Positions 33,237 through 44,062 of a stretch of DNA of 64,000 nucleotides are shown here, in pieces. Within the stretch, counting starts at the first letter, position 1. Every line of letters begins with the position of its first letter. The stretch is taken from contig NMRB01001361.1 in NCBI GenBank assembly GCA_002633025.1, positions 119,629 through 183,628 of the forward strand. The letters run 5' to 3'. The notes beneath the pieces are model-generated. The model ran no database searches, was not told where the DNA came from, and was given only the letters and a program-made list of their open reading frames with translations. The stretch is from Notospermus geniculatus (Eukaryota; Nemertea; Pilidiophora; Heteronemertea; Lineidae). A program made the position numbers and the translations under genes.

Positions 33237-33800
33237 AAGGCCGGCGTCCACATGTGCGTTTTACGCTGCGTTATGACGCTTTGCCCATTGTTTGGAAGCA
33301 GAGCGGCGGAAAATAACAAAAGATTTAACGCATCACGCAGCGTAAAGGTCTGTTCACACCAAAACCGTGCCGCGGGCCGCGACGGCGAAAAACGACGCGC
33401 GTTCACCGCCGGGAAAATAAGTTAATGGATTTTCAATGAAAGGGTCACACCAAAGACGCGCGGCAGTTTCCGCCCACATACAGAGGTCAAGGTCCTTACA
33501 CACCAAAAACGCGCGTTGAACGCCGCGGTTTCCGCCCACATACCGGGGGCACACCTCCCGCGTGAAACGCTGCGGGAGACGTGCATTTTTCGTGGCAAGC
33601 ACACTGGATAACTACAAAAGTTATTTCGGGCGGCGAGCGCGCGTCATTTTTTGCCGCGCGTCTTTGTTGTGACCCATTTATTGAAAATCCATTGAACTTA
33701 TTTTCCCGGCGGTGAACGCGCGTCGTTTTTCGCCGCCGCGGCCCGCGGCGCGGTTTTGGTGTGAAGGGGCCTTTAAACGCACATGTGGACGCCGGCCTTT
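33237..33800. mobile_element. MITE family D, interrupted by MITE E
   Basis: AAGGCCGGCGTCCACATGTG at the left is mirrored by CACATGTGGACGCCGGCCTT at the right, and TTTACGCTGCGTTATGACGC pairs with GCATCACGCAGCGTAAA. Element E lies in the right arm. Confidence 0.85.
33346..33773. mobile_element. MITE E, CpG-rich, nested in D
   Basis: GGTCTGTTCACACCAAAACC is mirrored by GGTTTTGGTGTGAAGGGGCC. Inner arms hold GACGGCGAAAAACGACGCGC and its complement. TAA flanks both sides, consistent with a 3 bp duplication. The GC and CpG content is far above the surroundings. Confidence 0.8.
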
Positions 33801-33916
33801 AGTGTGTGATGACGGAGGATTGCCTCAGGATGAATCTTAACCTCGGATCATTGCCTTTTCCCATGAACCTCAGTCAGTCGAGCTGGTCATCCATTTGAAA
33901 TCACCGAAACACTCAC

Positions 33917-34102
33917 CCCACGTAAAAGCTCCCCAATCATACCATTCCATGTCTCATTCACCCGGACCCCGTATTTTTCGTCCTTGACCTCATTGATAAT
34001 AAACTTGTACTTGTAGCGAGTCACCTCGGATACCTTGTTAAGGATGTCCACCACCAAACCTTCATAGCTGCCCAAATTGTTCTTCCTGAGGTACGGATCG
34101 TT
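33917..34102 (-). CDS. Ionotropic glutamate receptor, exon with start of S1
   Basis: The acceptor ATATCTCTTCAG opens 62 codons in phase 0: NDPYLRKNNLGSYEGLVVDI, LNKV, YKYKFIINEVKDEKYGVRVN, TWNGMIGELLRG, then the donor GTGAGT. YEGLVVDILNKV, KYG and WNGMIGEL are hallmark S1 ligand-binding motifs of AMPA/kainate-type receptors. It splices in phase with EANIAAA of the next exon. The exon that should precede it (the TTILE-PF motif region) was not found; a nest of hairpin elements occupies 34194-35816. Confidence 0.92.
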
Positions 34103-34193
34103 CTGAAGAGATATAACTTTTTTATGTTACTGCACGTTGCATGTTGGCCCGAGTATTTGGAGAGAGGGTCCTCCGATTTACAAAACAGGTGTT

Positions 34194-34490
34194 AAGCCAA
34201 GCGCACATTTGCGACAAAACTCAATGCTTTAGGGGTGTCTGTCAAAATCGACAGCCCTGGCTGAATGACGAGTAGACAGCGTTGGGTCAGTCGACTTTAA
34301 AAACACCCCTAAGGCTAGGGATACACTGAACGCGATTTACCCATCGCGCGCGATTTCCGCACGAATCGCTTTTGTTTCGGAGGCATTGCGGCATGAAATA
34401 ACAAAGAAACAACGCGCGCGATGGGTAAATCGCGTTCAGTGTATCCCTAGCCTTACGCATTGGGTTTTGCCGCAAATGTGCGCTAGGCTT
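34194..34490. mobile_element. MITE family G, interrupted copy
   Basis: AAGCCAAGCGCACATTTGCG is mirrored by CGCAAATGTGCGCTAGGCTT. An uninterrupted relative at 35239-35392 shows the empty site (CACCCCTAACGCATTG). Confidence 0.85.
34312..34453. mobile_element. MITE nested in family G, TA target duplication
   Basis: AGGCTAGGGATACACTGAAC is mirrored by GTTCAGTGTATCCCTAGCCT. TA flanks both sides (34310-34311 and 34454-34455), and the empty site at 35239-35392 confirms the boundaries. The stem includes GATTTACCCATCGCGCGCGA. Confidence 0.88.
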
Positions 34491-34676
34491 TCCAATTTCG
34501 TCGGAGAGCATTATCATGTTGACAGTTCCCTTTTTTCGGTTTTACGCCTGGACAAAGAAATCCTTAGGATGGTTATTTTATAATCTCAGCAAAACTGTAT
34601 TGTTCGTCACAGGATTAAGGGCCTTGGTTTCTCTAGAGTCCAATTGAATGGTGCCGCTTATTCCGAAAATGTATTG

Positions 34677-34821
34677 TAAAGCAAGGTTCATTGGCACACG
34701 GATCCGATCCGTTTCCAGTCCGTTTGCCCCTAGTTTTCCGGATACGACAACGCTGAAGTCCATTTGATAGATTTTATACGGACATGAACCGGACCAATTC
34801 CGTGTGCCAATGAACCTTGCT
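34677..34821. mobile_element. MITE with AAAGCAAGGTTCATTGGCAC ends
   Basis: AAAGCAAGGTTCATTGGCAC is mirrored by GTGCCAATGAACCTTGCTTT. Inner CGGATCCGATCCG and ATACGGACATGAACC partly pair. Confidence 0.85.
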
Positions 34822-35236
34822 TTAAGCTAAGCGCACATGTCCGACAAAAAGCCTTCCGAAATGTGTACGTTTATCGGATCCGTTCACCGGATGCACTTTA
34901 ACGCACGGCAACACCGCGCCCATGTATGCGTTAAAATTCGCAGCACCGACGGATGTCAGTCTTTCCTTCACTGGGAAAATCGAAGGGTTATCCCAAAATT
35001 ACGTCATTATAAAGGAATTCCTTCCGGATACCGGACGGCAACAGTTATTTTTCACGGATGAATGGAACATGTTCCATTCGTCCGATATCGCATGCGTTAC
35101 TCAATTCGTTCCGGATGATAATAACGGCCATGTGCGATGGCAAGTGTCAATCAGTGTGTCCCATTTCAATCCGATAACGCATCCGGTAAACGTATACATT
35201 TCGGAAGGCTTTTTGTCGGACATGTGCGCTTAGCTT
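34822..35236 (+). mobile_element. Element H, plus-oriented copy, with two overlapping open frames
   Basis: The ends are TTAAGCTAAGCGCACATGTC and its mirror. It carries a 103-codon frame (34922-35233, MYALKFAAPTDV) and a 74-codon frame (34837-35061, MSDKKPSEMCTF). The mirrored copy 35395-35816 keeps both frames. Between copies I count about ten base differences in the 103-codon frame, only one synonymous. This is what neutral drift gives, so I treat neither frame as a gene. Confidence 0.75.
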
Positions 35237-35238
35237 AA

Positions 35239-35392
35239 AGCTTAGCGCACATGTCCGACAAAACTCGATCCGTTAGGGGTGTTTTTAAAGTCGACTGACC
35301 AAACACATGTCGACTCGTCATTCAGCCAGGACAGTCGATTTTAACAGACACCCCTAACGCATTGAGTTTTGTCGGACATGTGCGCTAAGCTT
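35239..35392. mobile_element. MITE family G, uninterrupted copy
   Basis: AGCTTAGCGCACATGTCCGA is mirrored by TCGGACATGTGCGCTAAGCT. It lies exactly between the two inverted H copies and shares their terminal sequence. GGGGTGTTTTTAAAGTCGAC pairs imperfectly with GTCGATTTTAACAGACACCC. Confidence 0.85.
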
Positions 35393-35394
35393 AA

Positions 35395-35816
35395 AGCTAA
35401 GCGCACATGTCCGACAAAAAGCCTTCCGAAATGTATACGTTTACCGGATCCGTTACCGGATTAATATGGGACACATTGATTGACACTTGCCACCGCACAT
35501 GGCCGTTATTATCATCCGGAACGAATTGAGTAACGCATGCGATATCGGACGATTGGAACATGTTCCATTCATCCGTCAAAAATAACTGTTGCCGTCCGGT
35601 ATTCGGAAGGAATTCCTTTATAATGACGTAATTTTGGGATAACCCTTCGATTTTCCCAGTGAAGGAAAAACTGACATCCGTCGGTGCTGCGAATTTTAAC
35701 GCATACATGTGCGCGGTGTTGCCGTGCGTTAAAGTGCATCCGGTGAACGGATCCGGTAAACGTACACATTTCGGAAGGCTTTTTGTCGGACATGTGCGCT
35801 TAGCTTATGGGTATAT
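35395..35816 (-). mobile_element. Element H, minus-oriented copy
   Basis: It is the reverse complement of 34822-35236 apart from scattered substitutions. Together H-G-H forms a palindromic block of about 1 kb in the receptor intron. Confidence 0.8.
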
Positions 35817-35886
35817 TCGATATCGGGGGCATTAGATTCTATTTCACCGGTTGAAAGGAAACAAGAGGCCTGGACAGCAACTGTCA

Positions 35887-36044
35887 CAAAGTTTCAAGCT
35901 CATTCGGTGGCGCTGGTGTGTTTGCTGGTAACATGAGCATTCCGCCCCCAAACTTGCTTGAGACAGTGACGACCCTCCAAACGCCCATGGTCGTGATCGT
36001 CAATACCGCGAGGTTAATGCCGGTGTAGCAGTAAAAGTGTCCCC
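35887..36044 (-). CDS. Possible upstream exon of the glutamate receptor
   Basis: A good acceptor (CACTTTTTACAG) precedes an open frame GHFYCYTGINLAVLTITTMG, VWRVVTVSSKFGGGML, up to a stop at 35887. INLAVL...MGVWR resembles the end of the receptor amino-terminal domain (hydrophobic strand, then VG-W). A 27-base candidate exon at 37089-37063 (acceptor CTACTTACAG, donor GTAAGT) would join in phase 1. No convincing donor was seen for this exon and the TTILE motif is missing, so the model is tentative. Confidence 0.3.
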
Positions 36045-36117
36045 CTGTAAAAAGTGTCCACTTCTTTTGTTAAATGACGGAATAAGCGGCATGCGTATAG
36101 AAACCAATTGTCAGAGA

Positions 36118-37042
36118 TTAGAGTGGAACAATAGGATCTTTTGTTCCCCGGACAGTTTTTCCTAGGACATTCTTTCCCTTCACACCTGTCTTCCACGTGA
36201 AAGAAAACTTGCGACAGTTCTGGCAAAACTGTCGCGATAAACCTACCGATGGGTCTTCCACGTGAAGGAAAAAGTCTGCGTCTGCAAGCTCTTGCAACTG
36301 TGTCGAGCAAGTTACTGTCGCAAGTTTCTGTCGTATGTAAGTTTCTGTCGTGTGGCTCTTCATGTGAAACAAAATTTGCCGATATCTCTCGACGACTGCC
36401 GCGTATAGTTCAAAAAGTTTCCAGACATTTCTGGCGATGAATAGAATAGGCGATGAATACAATAACTGCCGGACATTAAAATAACTGGCTGACATAAGCT
36501 TTTAAGGCCTCTTCCACGCTCCAGAAATTGATCTTCCAACAGATTGTCGGACATATTATTTCCAAGAGTGTCGACAGTCTACTTGGATAGACTGGTACCC
36601 GGTCCTAACGATTTTACATCGGACTTTTGCAAATGTTACGACCGGTCCTGCCTATGACGTGGCGTGAATTTGATTGGCCGGTGCCCGCGCAGGTGATAAG
36701 TAGGAACATTATGTTTATACTGTTTCTATTTTTAACCCCCTCGTGATTGGTGGATTTCCTGGGTCAAATGTAGGTCACCTTCTATCTGCATTCCGGTATT
36801 TCAGCCGTATTGAGAATTCAATAAATGTACATAATTTACATAAAATCCCCAAGTGACGTCACTGGCAGAATTCCTCCAAAAATGGCGGCCAATACTGGTC
36901 CTACCAAACAAGCCATGACTGCAGCGCGCAGGTTGGTAGGATGAGGTACTAGTCTATTTACTTAGAGAGCACCTTCCACGTGCAAGTCGCTGTCAGACAG
37001 GAAAATTGCGACCGAAAACTTTCAGGTGGAAGGCCAGCATAA
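36118..37042. mobile_element. Family I element, copy 1, interrupted
   Basis: CTTCCACGTGAAAGAAAACT at the left is mirrored by AAAACTTTCAGGTGGAAGG at the right. The copy at 38688-39160 is continuous where this one is split after ACTTGGATAG (about 36588). The insert begins ACTGGTACC and ends near 36958 (GGTACTAGT). ACTTGGATAG and ACTTAGAGAG border it, a possible imperfect 10 bp duplication. Confidence 0.65.
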
Positions 37043-37206
37043 TTTAAAGACAACCTACTTACAATGATGGAGGTGACGTTCAAGGTTATCTGTAAGTAGA
37101 AAGAGAAGAGTTCGCCATCATGCAAATTAAATGTTAGGATTTTCACATCGAGTGTAGATCTCTGCGATTGACGATTATCTACATGTGTACGTTTTTAAAG
37201 CAGAAA

Positions 37207-37330
37207 ATAGGGAGGTTTCGCAAGCGCCCGGTTAGGCCACACGACGACGTTTATCTATTGTTTGGGTACACCCACACAATAGATAAATGTCGTCGTAGGG
37301 CCTAACCGGGCGCTTGCGAAACCTCCCGAT
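37207..37330. mobile_element. MITE family J, copy 1
   Basis: AATAGGGAGGTTTCGCAAGC is mirrored by GCTTGCGAAACCTCCCGATT. The stem runs through GACGACGTTTATCTATTGT. A second copy is at 60538-60663. Confidence 0.88.
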
Positions 37331-37734
37331 TGTGTCAAAATGGATGGTCTCGACTCTTATTCATCAATACATGTAAAAAGCATGGCATGTCTCATGGATG
37401 AGGCAAAACTGTCCCTGGTAGACTGGTGCTGGGATTTTGCATGAACGTGACGCAAAACTATTGGCAAAATGATGTCTATAGTTTCTTTGAAACTTGTTTG
37501 ATTCGTTCTCCTGAATGGCGCTCTGAACTGGTGAAATCTGCTGTAGACGCTATGAACTGTTGACTACGGATATTCCTAGAAATGAAGGCAAAATGATGGT
37601 TAAGTTACTGGGATGTGTAAGGCTGAATGATGTATTGTCACTCAATATACATCGCAGCATAATCCATTTGGACACAGTCGAGTCCGAACCATGTGTCAGG
37701 CGTTTCAGGGCTGCCACATCTATTGGGCCGAGTT

Positions 37735-37852
37735 TACATAGAAGTACATGTATACGGACACGCATGGCGAACAAAGTCTTCATGGTCATGAACCCTTTAA
37801 GGCCATTGTTCGCCAGCGTGTCCGTATACTGTATACCTCTATGTAAACCAGG
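37735..37852. repeat. Hairpin repeat, GTATACGGACACGC family
   Basis: TTTACATAGAAGTACATGTA and TACGGACACGCATGGCGAAC are mirrored by GTTCGCCAGCGTGTCCGTAT and CCTCTATGTAAA. Related to 5753, 57074 and 62755. Confidence 0.7.
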
Positions 37853-38339
37853 TGTGACAGGGATCAAGGTCCCCCTGGAATCAAAGTCCGGTCTTATTGT
37901 TCAGCGAGGAATTAGATATATGGCTATAGAGACCATGACCATTCGAATATAACTTCACCACAGCGGGCTATTGTTTGGCGGACTTGCATTCCTAGGACGT
38001 CGATTCCTGTCACCATGGTCACATCTGTCTTAGAATGGGACAGTCGTTGTCGATCATGTGTGAAAAGAAGTTCACATCTCTCAGTGGCAGAGAAAAAAAA
38101 CAATCCGGCATTATATTAGACTCAATTTTGGTACTAATATCCTGAATGAATGGGGTGATAATTCCCAAGCGTGATGTTTCGCCATAGTACTAGTATTATT
38201 ATTAATCACGGCAACGCCACCGGTACTTTCTTCTACTGTTCAGTAATTAGATCATGTTAGATAAACCATTACCTGGCGAGCACTAGGATATGGCATGATA
38301 TCCGTTGCAAAATTCGATACCAAACATATTTATGTTGGA

Positions 38340-38640
38340 AGTGTATATTTGCATGGGACATACACATTTATGTTCGATAAAACTTAATGTGTGCATGCGA
38401 TAAAGTTCATATTCATGTTCGATGTTACATCTATGCATGGGCTAAAATTACATTTATGTTCGATGCTACTTCCGGTTTCATGCGAACTCGGAATTGTGGG
38501 TAATCAAAACGTAACATGTGCGTATGGTAAAAGTTCACATTCATGTCCGATGTCACATCCATGCATGCGCTAAAATTACATTTATGTTCGATGTGACTTC
38601 CGCTTTTGTGCGAACTCGGAATTCTGGGTAACTTTGAAAG
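38340..38640 (+). repeat. Tandem repeat, about 130 bp unit
   Basis: GCTAAAATTACATTTATGTT and GCGAACTCGGAATT recur at about 38450-38495 and 38570-38625. A more diverged unit precedes them. Units contain alternating CATG/GCATG words. Confidence 0.7.
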
Positions 38641-38687
38641 GATGACNTTGTGTATGCCAATTATTCCTACCCCACCTCTTACTTATG

Positions 38688-39160
38688 CCGGCCTTCCACG
38701 TGAAAGAAAACTTGCGACCGTTCTGGCAAAACTGTCACAGTATACCTACCGATGGGTCTTACACGTAAAAGAAAAAAATGTCGAAAGTCTCTGTCTGCAA
38801 GCTCTTGTAACTGTCGAGCAAGTTACTGTCGCAAGTTTCTGTCGTGTGGCTCTTCCACGTGAAATAAAATTTGCCTGTGTGTCCATTGTGGACGACTGCC
38901 GCGTATAGTTCAAACCGTTTCCAGACATTTCGTCCAGGAATAGAACAGGTGCTATTCAAAGCAATAACTGTCGGACATTAAAATAACTGGGTGACATAGA
39001 CACTTTAGGCCTCTTCCACGCTACAGAAATTGATCATGCAACAGAGTGTCTGACATATTTTCAAGAGTGTCGACAGTCGACTTGGATAGCACCTTCCTCG
39101 TGCAAGTTGCTGCCGGACAGGAAAATTGCGACAGAAAACTTTCAAGTGGAAGGCCGCCAT
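38688..39160. mobile_element. Family I element, uninterrupted copy
   Basis: GGCCTTCCACGTGAAAGAAA at the left is mirrored by AAAACTTTCAAGTGGAAGGC at the right. Internal GCAAGTTTCTGTCG and AAACTGTC words recur, as in copy 1. Confidence 0.75.
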
Positions 39161-40544
39161 TACTGACAAACACACAACACTACTTTGGGTGAAAAAGGAA
39201 GTCGAAGATACCGAAACGAAGAGTGCAAAACGGAGACGGAGAACAAGCGCGAGTTTTTTGTATGCGGAAACGAAACGCTAGGTGGCGCAACGGTTTTGTT
39301 GACGGCAAAACGACGACATGAAAATGCGAGTTTTTATGAAGGGAAAAAAGACGCCAGGTGCACCAGTTTATAAATCCAGGCGAATCTCAATTGTTCGCAA
39401 ACAGAGACGTCCACGGTGAGTTTTTTTTATATACCGAACGGAGACGCTGGGCTGCATGGTGCTTTATATCTATAAAAATCAAGTGGAGTTTGTTCCTTGT
39501 TGTGATATGATGACTTTACACAGGAACGAGTTCACATTATCTATTCCCAATAAACAGAAAACCGGAGGGGAATCCCCATATGCAATCTTATCAATCCATC
39601 CAATTGAGTTTCCATATAGGAAATGACATAGTGTGTTGTATATATACGACATACTGTGCCATTTGATCAGAAACTTTCCCTAGAAAGGTCTGCGAAATCA
39701 AGAGAGTCATCCAGAAGAAAGCATTTGATCAGAAATAAATTATCATTAGGGTTTAACACAAGAGGCCTTTTTGGACTAAATGTACTATAATACGCGGGTT
39801 GCACAAGATCCACCAGACCTTATTGTTTTATTTCATCTATTGCTTGCTCACTAAGAAAGCCATCAAACCATTATGTCAAACCCAGAACTCTTGAAAAAAT
39901 TAAAATTTTCCTTGAAGATTAAAATAATAGTTTCCGTTTTCTTTGACTTACCCTGTAAACAAGAGGTCTTTTATCAAATTCCCCATGAGGGATTCAATTC
40001 TCCAAAACGAAATTTTGCAGGAATCTAAACGTGATATCACTCTAGGCCTACTTGTACACAAAATTGCAAAAAAATTAAAGGTGTGGTAATTCCTGAAAAA
40101 GTAGGTCAAAGGTCAAGGCCACGTCAAATTACCTTGAGAGATCAAACATCACGGAATGTCATTGAGTGACATATCATCGAAAAGGAAATTTTCTCCTCTA
40201 TCGAAAGGTGTCAATTTTGTAAAAAAATCGGTCAGCAACTCTTCGAGTTATCACCAGTTTTGTCCTTCAGGGTCCACTTCGCCTTTAAAATCGGTCAAAT
40301 CTTTGAAGTGCTCTACTCCTCCGGTCGCCGCAAAAATGAGTGAGTTGGCATGGAATGACCCAGGTACATAAAGGGTAGATGCCGGGAGAGAGAGTGTGTG
40401 GGAACGGCTAATATAACTGGAATTTACAGGTTGCATAGGTAACCTAAGCTGACAGCATCTGTTGAAGGTGCACCGGTTTGTGGTTCAAAAACAAAAGAAA
40501 GAGCACGCATCTATACCTGGGCCGATAGATCGATGTACACCCTT
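39161..40544. other. No gene recognised
   Basis: AT-rich sequence with short frames. Text such as CAAAGGTCAAGGCCACGTCA near 40100 looks like an old dispersed repeat but its limits are unclear. Confidence 0.35.
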
Positions 40545-41610
40545 AATCAAAAGTAAATGCACAGCTAATAAACTTAAATATTTTCCAAAATCTTCAGCGG
40601 ATCAACCTTTGCTTTTTACGGCAATTACTTAGGGCATCAAGACACATTTTGAGACCAAAAATATCATGAACTTGCATGAGTTGTATTTTTGACAAAAGTT
40701 TGAAATTTCCATAAAAAAGTGTGATTTTCAATCGCATATTTTTTAGAAGTGAAACCAACGTCAATTTAAAGCCTGTTTGTTTCCCAGCAAAATTATTTTT
40801 TCAGGTTTAAAAAATTCCGTGGTGAACAGAAGTTACAGANCGCTGTTATAGCGTGACTGACCTTCATCAAGTAAGGTACCTTGCTTCAACTCATTCTTTT
40901 ATGTGTGGCGACAGTCTCAATGCCTAATTGGTAACTTAGATCATTCAAATAGATAGATTTGAACAATCTTGTCAAGCGCATTGAAACGTCCGGATACATT
41001 AGATCACGATCAACCTCGCCACCGTCGAGTCAATTAGCACCGTGGTACACGGTGTACATTGATCGCGTCTGTAAACTTACAAACGTGGTTGCCTGAAGAT
41101 CGAAGGTTACGTTCGGCCGCCACGAGATAGAAAACTTGCATACAGTGGCGCTTTAAACACCTGTTCTCCCACTGATTAGCCAACAAAAGCAGGTGCCCGA
41201 GAAAGTTTTCTTAAGGGGAATAAAGGTAAATATCTTTTTTTTATGATAATGAGAACAGCGAGACTGTAGTAATGCATCATTAACTAGAATATTGCAGGCG
41301 TTATTGGTATGACAAATTGCTTATGCCGCTGAAATGCCAACGTTGGCGTGATATTCGAATTCCAGTGTAACATTTTTTAGGGTTCCCCATCTGTGAGTGT
41401 TCCCCTGCTATTGTCTGACGGACAGAGACGTGTCGATATTTCGAACTTTTGTCAAAAATACAACTCATGCAAGTTCATGATATTTTTGGTCTCAAAATGT
41501 GTCTTGATGCCCTAAATAACTGCCGTGAAACGCAAAGGTTGATCTGCTGAAGATTTTGGGAAATATTTAAGTTTATTAGCTGTGCATTTACTTTTGATTA
41601 AGGGTGTACA
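40545..41610. repeat. Inverted repeat flanking a direct-repeat unit
   Basis: The arm 40545-40700 (AAAAGTAAATGCACAGCTAA to ATTTTTGACAAAAGTTTG) is mirrored at 41443-41607. Between the arms lies the first copy of the 0.6 kb direct repeat. An N at 40840 marks the left edge of that repeat. Confidence 0.75.
40841..41437 (+). repeat. Direct repeat, copy 1, starting at a single N
   Basis: CGCTGTTATAGCGTGACTGA to ACAGAGACGTGTCGAT is nearly identical to 41802-42397. There are no TG...CA ends, so an LTR pair is unlikely. Confidence 0.9.
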
Positions 41611-41801
41611 ATGCACGCTTTTCCGTATCACCGAGATTCTTAAAGCGCCACTGTATGCATGAGGGGTATGCCTCAGTATCTCCCTACTGGCGGAATCGGG
41701 AACCAACGTGATAAGACTGGTGCCCTGTCCACTCATACATAGCCAGTGGTAACACCTAGGCTAGACTGATACTATGTCGGAACAAAACTTGAGAAGTTTA
41801 A

Positions 41802-42397
41802 CGCGCTGTTATAGCGTGACTGACCTTCATCAAGTAAGGTACCTTGCTTCAACTCATTCTTTTATGTGTGGCGACAGTCTCAATGCCTAATTGGTAACTT
41901 AGATCATTCAAACAGATAGATTTGAACAATCTTGTCAAGCGCATTGAAACGTCCGGATACATTAGATCACGATCAACCTCGCCACCATCAATTAGCACCG
42001 TGGTACACGGTGTACATTGACCGCGTCTGTAAACCTACAAACGTGGTTGCCTGAAGATCGAAGGTTACGTTCGGCCGCCACGAGATAAAAAAACCTGCAT
42101 ACAGTGGCGCTTTAAACACCTGTTCTCCCACTGATTAGCCAACAAAAACAGGTGCCGGAGAAAGTTTTCTTAAGGGGAAGAAAGGTAAATATCTTTTTTT
42201 TTATGACAATGAGAATAGCGAGACTGTAGTAATGCATCATTAACTAGAATATTGCAGGCGTTATTGGTATGACAAATTGCTTATGCCGCTGAAATGCCAA
42301 TGTTGGCGTGATATTCGAATTCCCGTGTAACATTTTTTAGGGTTCCCCATTTGTGAGTGTTCCCCTGCTATTGTCTGACGGACAGAGACGTGTCGAT
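41802..42397 (+). repeat. Direct repeat, copy 2
   Basis: Partner of 40841-41437, with small indels (for example the loss of GTCGA near 41990). Confidence 0.9.
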
Positions 42398-42651
42398 CTA
42401 TCTGCCAGCGTTCCAAAACAATTGGGGGGGGGGGGGATTCTCACACACATTTGTAACACGGATTTTGATTGGCACGTCGATTAGCCTTCGCACACCGATG
42501 ATTGGCCGAGGATCTGAGCTCCTCAGAAGCGGGAAATGTGATGGATTCGAACCAGGCTAGATGGGCGTCAGGCTAGATAGACTGGTGAGAATCAGATGAT
42601 ATTCGCCCAACGTCCAGCAATACCAATTTCGATATCGCCTCGTCTGCGGTG

Positions 42652-43556
42652 CTAGGGAGAAGATAGACTCGGGACCCAGTCGTTGTGTCGCTCCGGCCGC
42701 CGCGCTACACTCCACAAACGACTGGGAAAGCAAGCTGCAAAATCAGCGGCTAGCGTACCGACAACAACAACGGACATGGATGAGTTCAGCCAATCAGAAT
42801 CTGCGTCTTGAACGGCCGTCGGCTGCTCGTTGCAAGATGCCAAAATCAGCTGATTATCGGAACTTTCTTTGAGGTCAAGGACGGTATCCTGCTACCTAAT
42901 GCCTAGGTCACATATCCACTCCGGGGCCCGTACGGCGAGTAAAAACAGACATTTTGGCCAATTTCAGCCAATTTCGTGCGGTGCCCGGCCGGTTCCCTCA
43001 CGGTTGCCACGGGCACCGGACATTTTTCACCAGCCGAACGGGCGCCGCATTGATTAGCTGGCTGCTCCCAATTCTCCCGGCGTTTTCATCTGACCGGTAG
43101 GCCGTAGAAAGCCCGTAGAAGGTCCCAGTGTCCCCTACGGGTCCTGTGCGGGCTCCTGCCGGTGACCGGGCGGGCTTCGCACGATTTTTTTCTGCCAGTT
43201 CTCGTGAAAAAAAAANTTCGAGGTCAAGGACGGTATCCTGCTACCTAAGTTCGATGCTGTGTGCGATTAGCAGTACTTACGGATTCATTAAAATCCTGCT
43301 AGTGACGTTGGAAAGTTTTTGGATGGGCGAGATGAGTTGGTAAATTACGTCATCCACAGAAATAACAACCAATCAAAAGTGTGCCAGATTTTCCCCAGTA
43401 GATTGCTTTCGGGAAATTTCATTCGTCGAGACGGGCGTTGTGGTCGTCGGTACGCTAGCCGCTGATTTTGCAGCTTGCTTTCCCAGTCGTTTGTGGAGTG
43501 TAGCGCGGCGGCCGGAGCGACACAACGACTGGGTCCCGAGTCTAGGGAGAAGATCG
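42652..43556. repeat. Inverted repeat with about 115 bp arms around a CpG-rich core
   Basis: Left arm 42652-42768 (GACTCGGGACCCAGTCGTTG, AGCAAGCTGCAAAATCAGCG) is mirrored at 43444-43556. Inside, GAGGTCAAGGACGGTATCCT occurs twice in direct orientation (42871 and 43220), bracketing 42899-43215. That core opens with the 28953-type MITE end (GCCTAGGTCACATATCCACT). A single N stands at 43216 beside the second direct copy. Confidence 0.75.
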
Positions 43557-43749
43557 CTCGCGACTAGATCGCTTGCGATATCGCCTGGTGTGCTGCTGGC
43601 TATATAAATCAACCATATAAATTTCGGTCAGTGTTGTTTAGAATTAAGGCTTGGTTTGGAATAATTCGGAGTGGGAGGTCCCAATTGTTTCGGATTACAC
43701 TTCTATTTGATTCTTATTAGTTTCTAGATATCGTATGTTTCTGGATATT

Positions 43750-43872
43750 ACAGAGTTTAAGAGATCACACGCTAACGATAACGCTTACGTTAATGCAATT
43801 TCTTGCATGTATTTCGTGTACACAAAATATTGATGACGCAAATGTTATCGTTAGCGGTGGATCTTTTAAACT
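43750..43872. mobile_element. MITE with GAGTTTAAGAGATC ends
   Basis: GAGTTTAAGAGATCACACGC and TAACGATAACG are mirrored by GTTATCGTTAGCGGTGGATC and TTTAAACTC. It resembles the hairpin at 62499-62663. Confidence 0.75.
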
Positions 43873-43913
43873 CCCTCTTAAATTGGCATTTACCGTACGT
43901 AAAATAGTAAGCA

Positions 43914-44062
43914 CCAGGGAGGTTTAGAAATCAAACGATAAACGTAAACAACAACTTTATTTTTGTACCGAAAATGCAATATAAAATCTTGTTATTGTGT
44001 AGTATGAAAAATAACTTTGTCGTAAAGTTTACGTTTATCGTTTGATTTCTGAACCTCCCTAT
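43914..44062. mobile_element. MITE with AGGGAGGTTTAGAAATCAAA ends
   Basis: AGGGAGGTTTAGAAATCAAA and CGATAAACGTAAAC are mirrored by GTTTACGTTTATCGTTTGAT and TTCTGAACCTCCCT. Confidence 0.85.

Noticed and set aside
34837-35061. 74-codon frame MSDKKPSEMCTF in element H
   Set aside because: It begins inside the terminal repeat and overlaps another frame in a mobile element; differences between copies show no protein-level constraint.
40841-42397. Pair of 0.6 kb direct repeats as LTRs of a small retrotransposon
   Set aside because: No TG...CA ends, no primer site, no target duplication and no coding interior; an assembly join or tandem duplication fits better.
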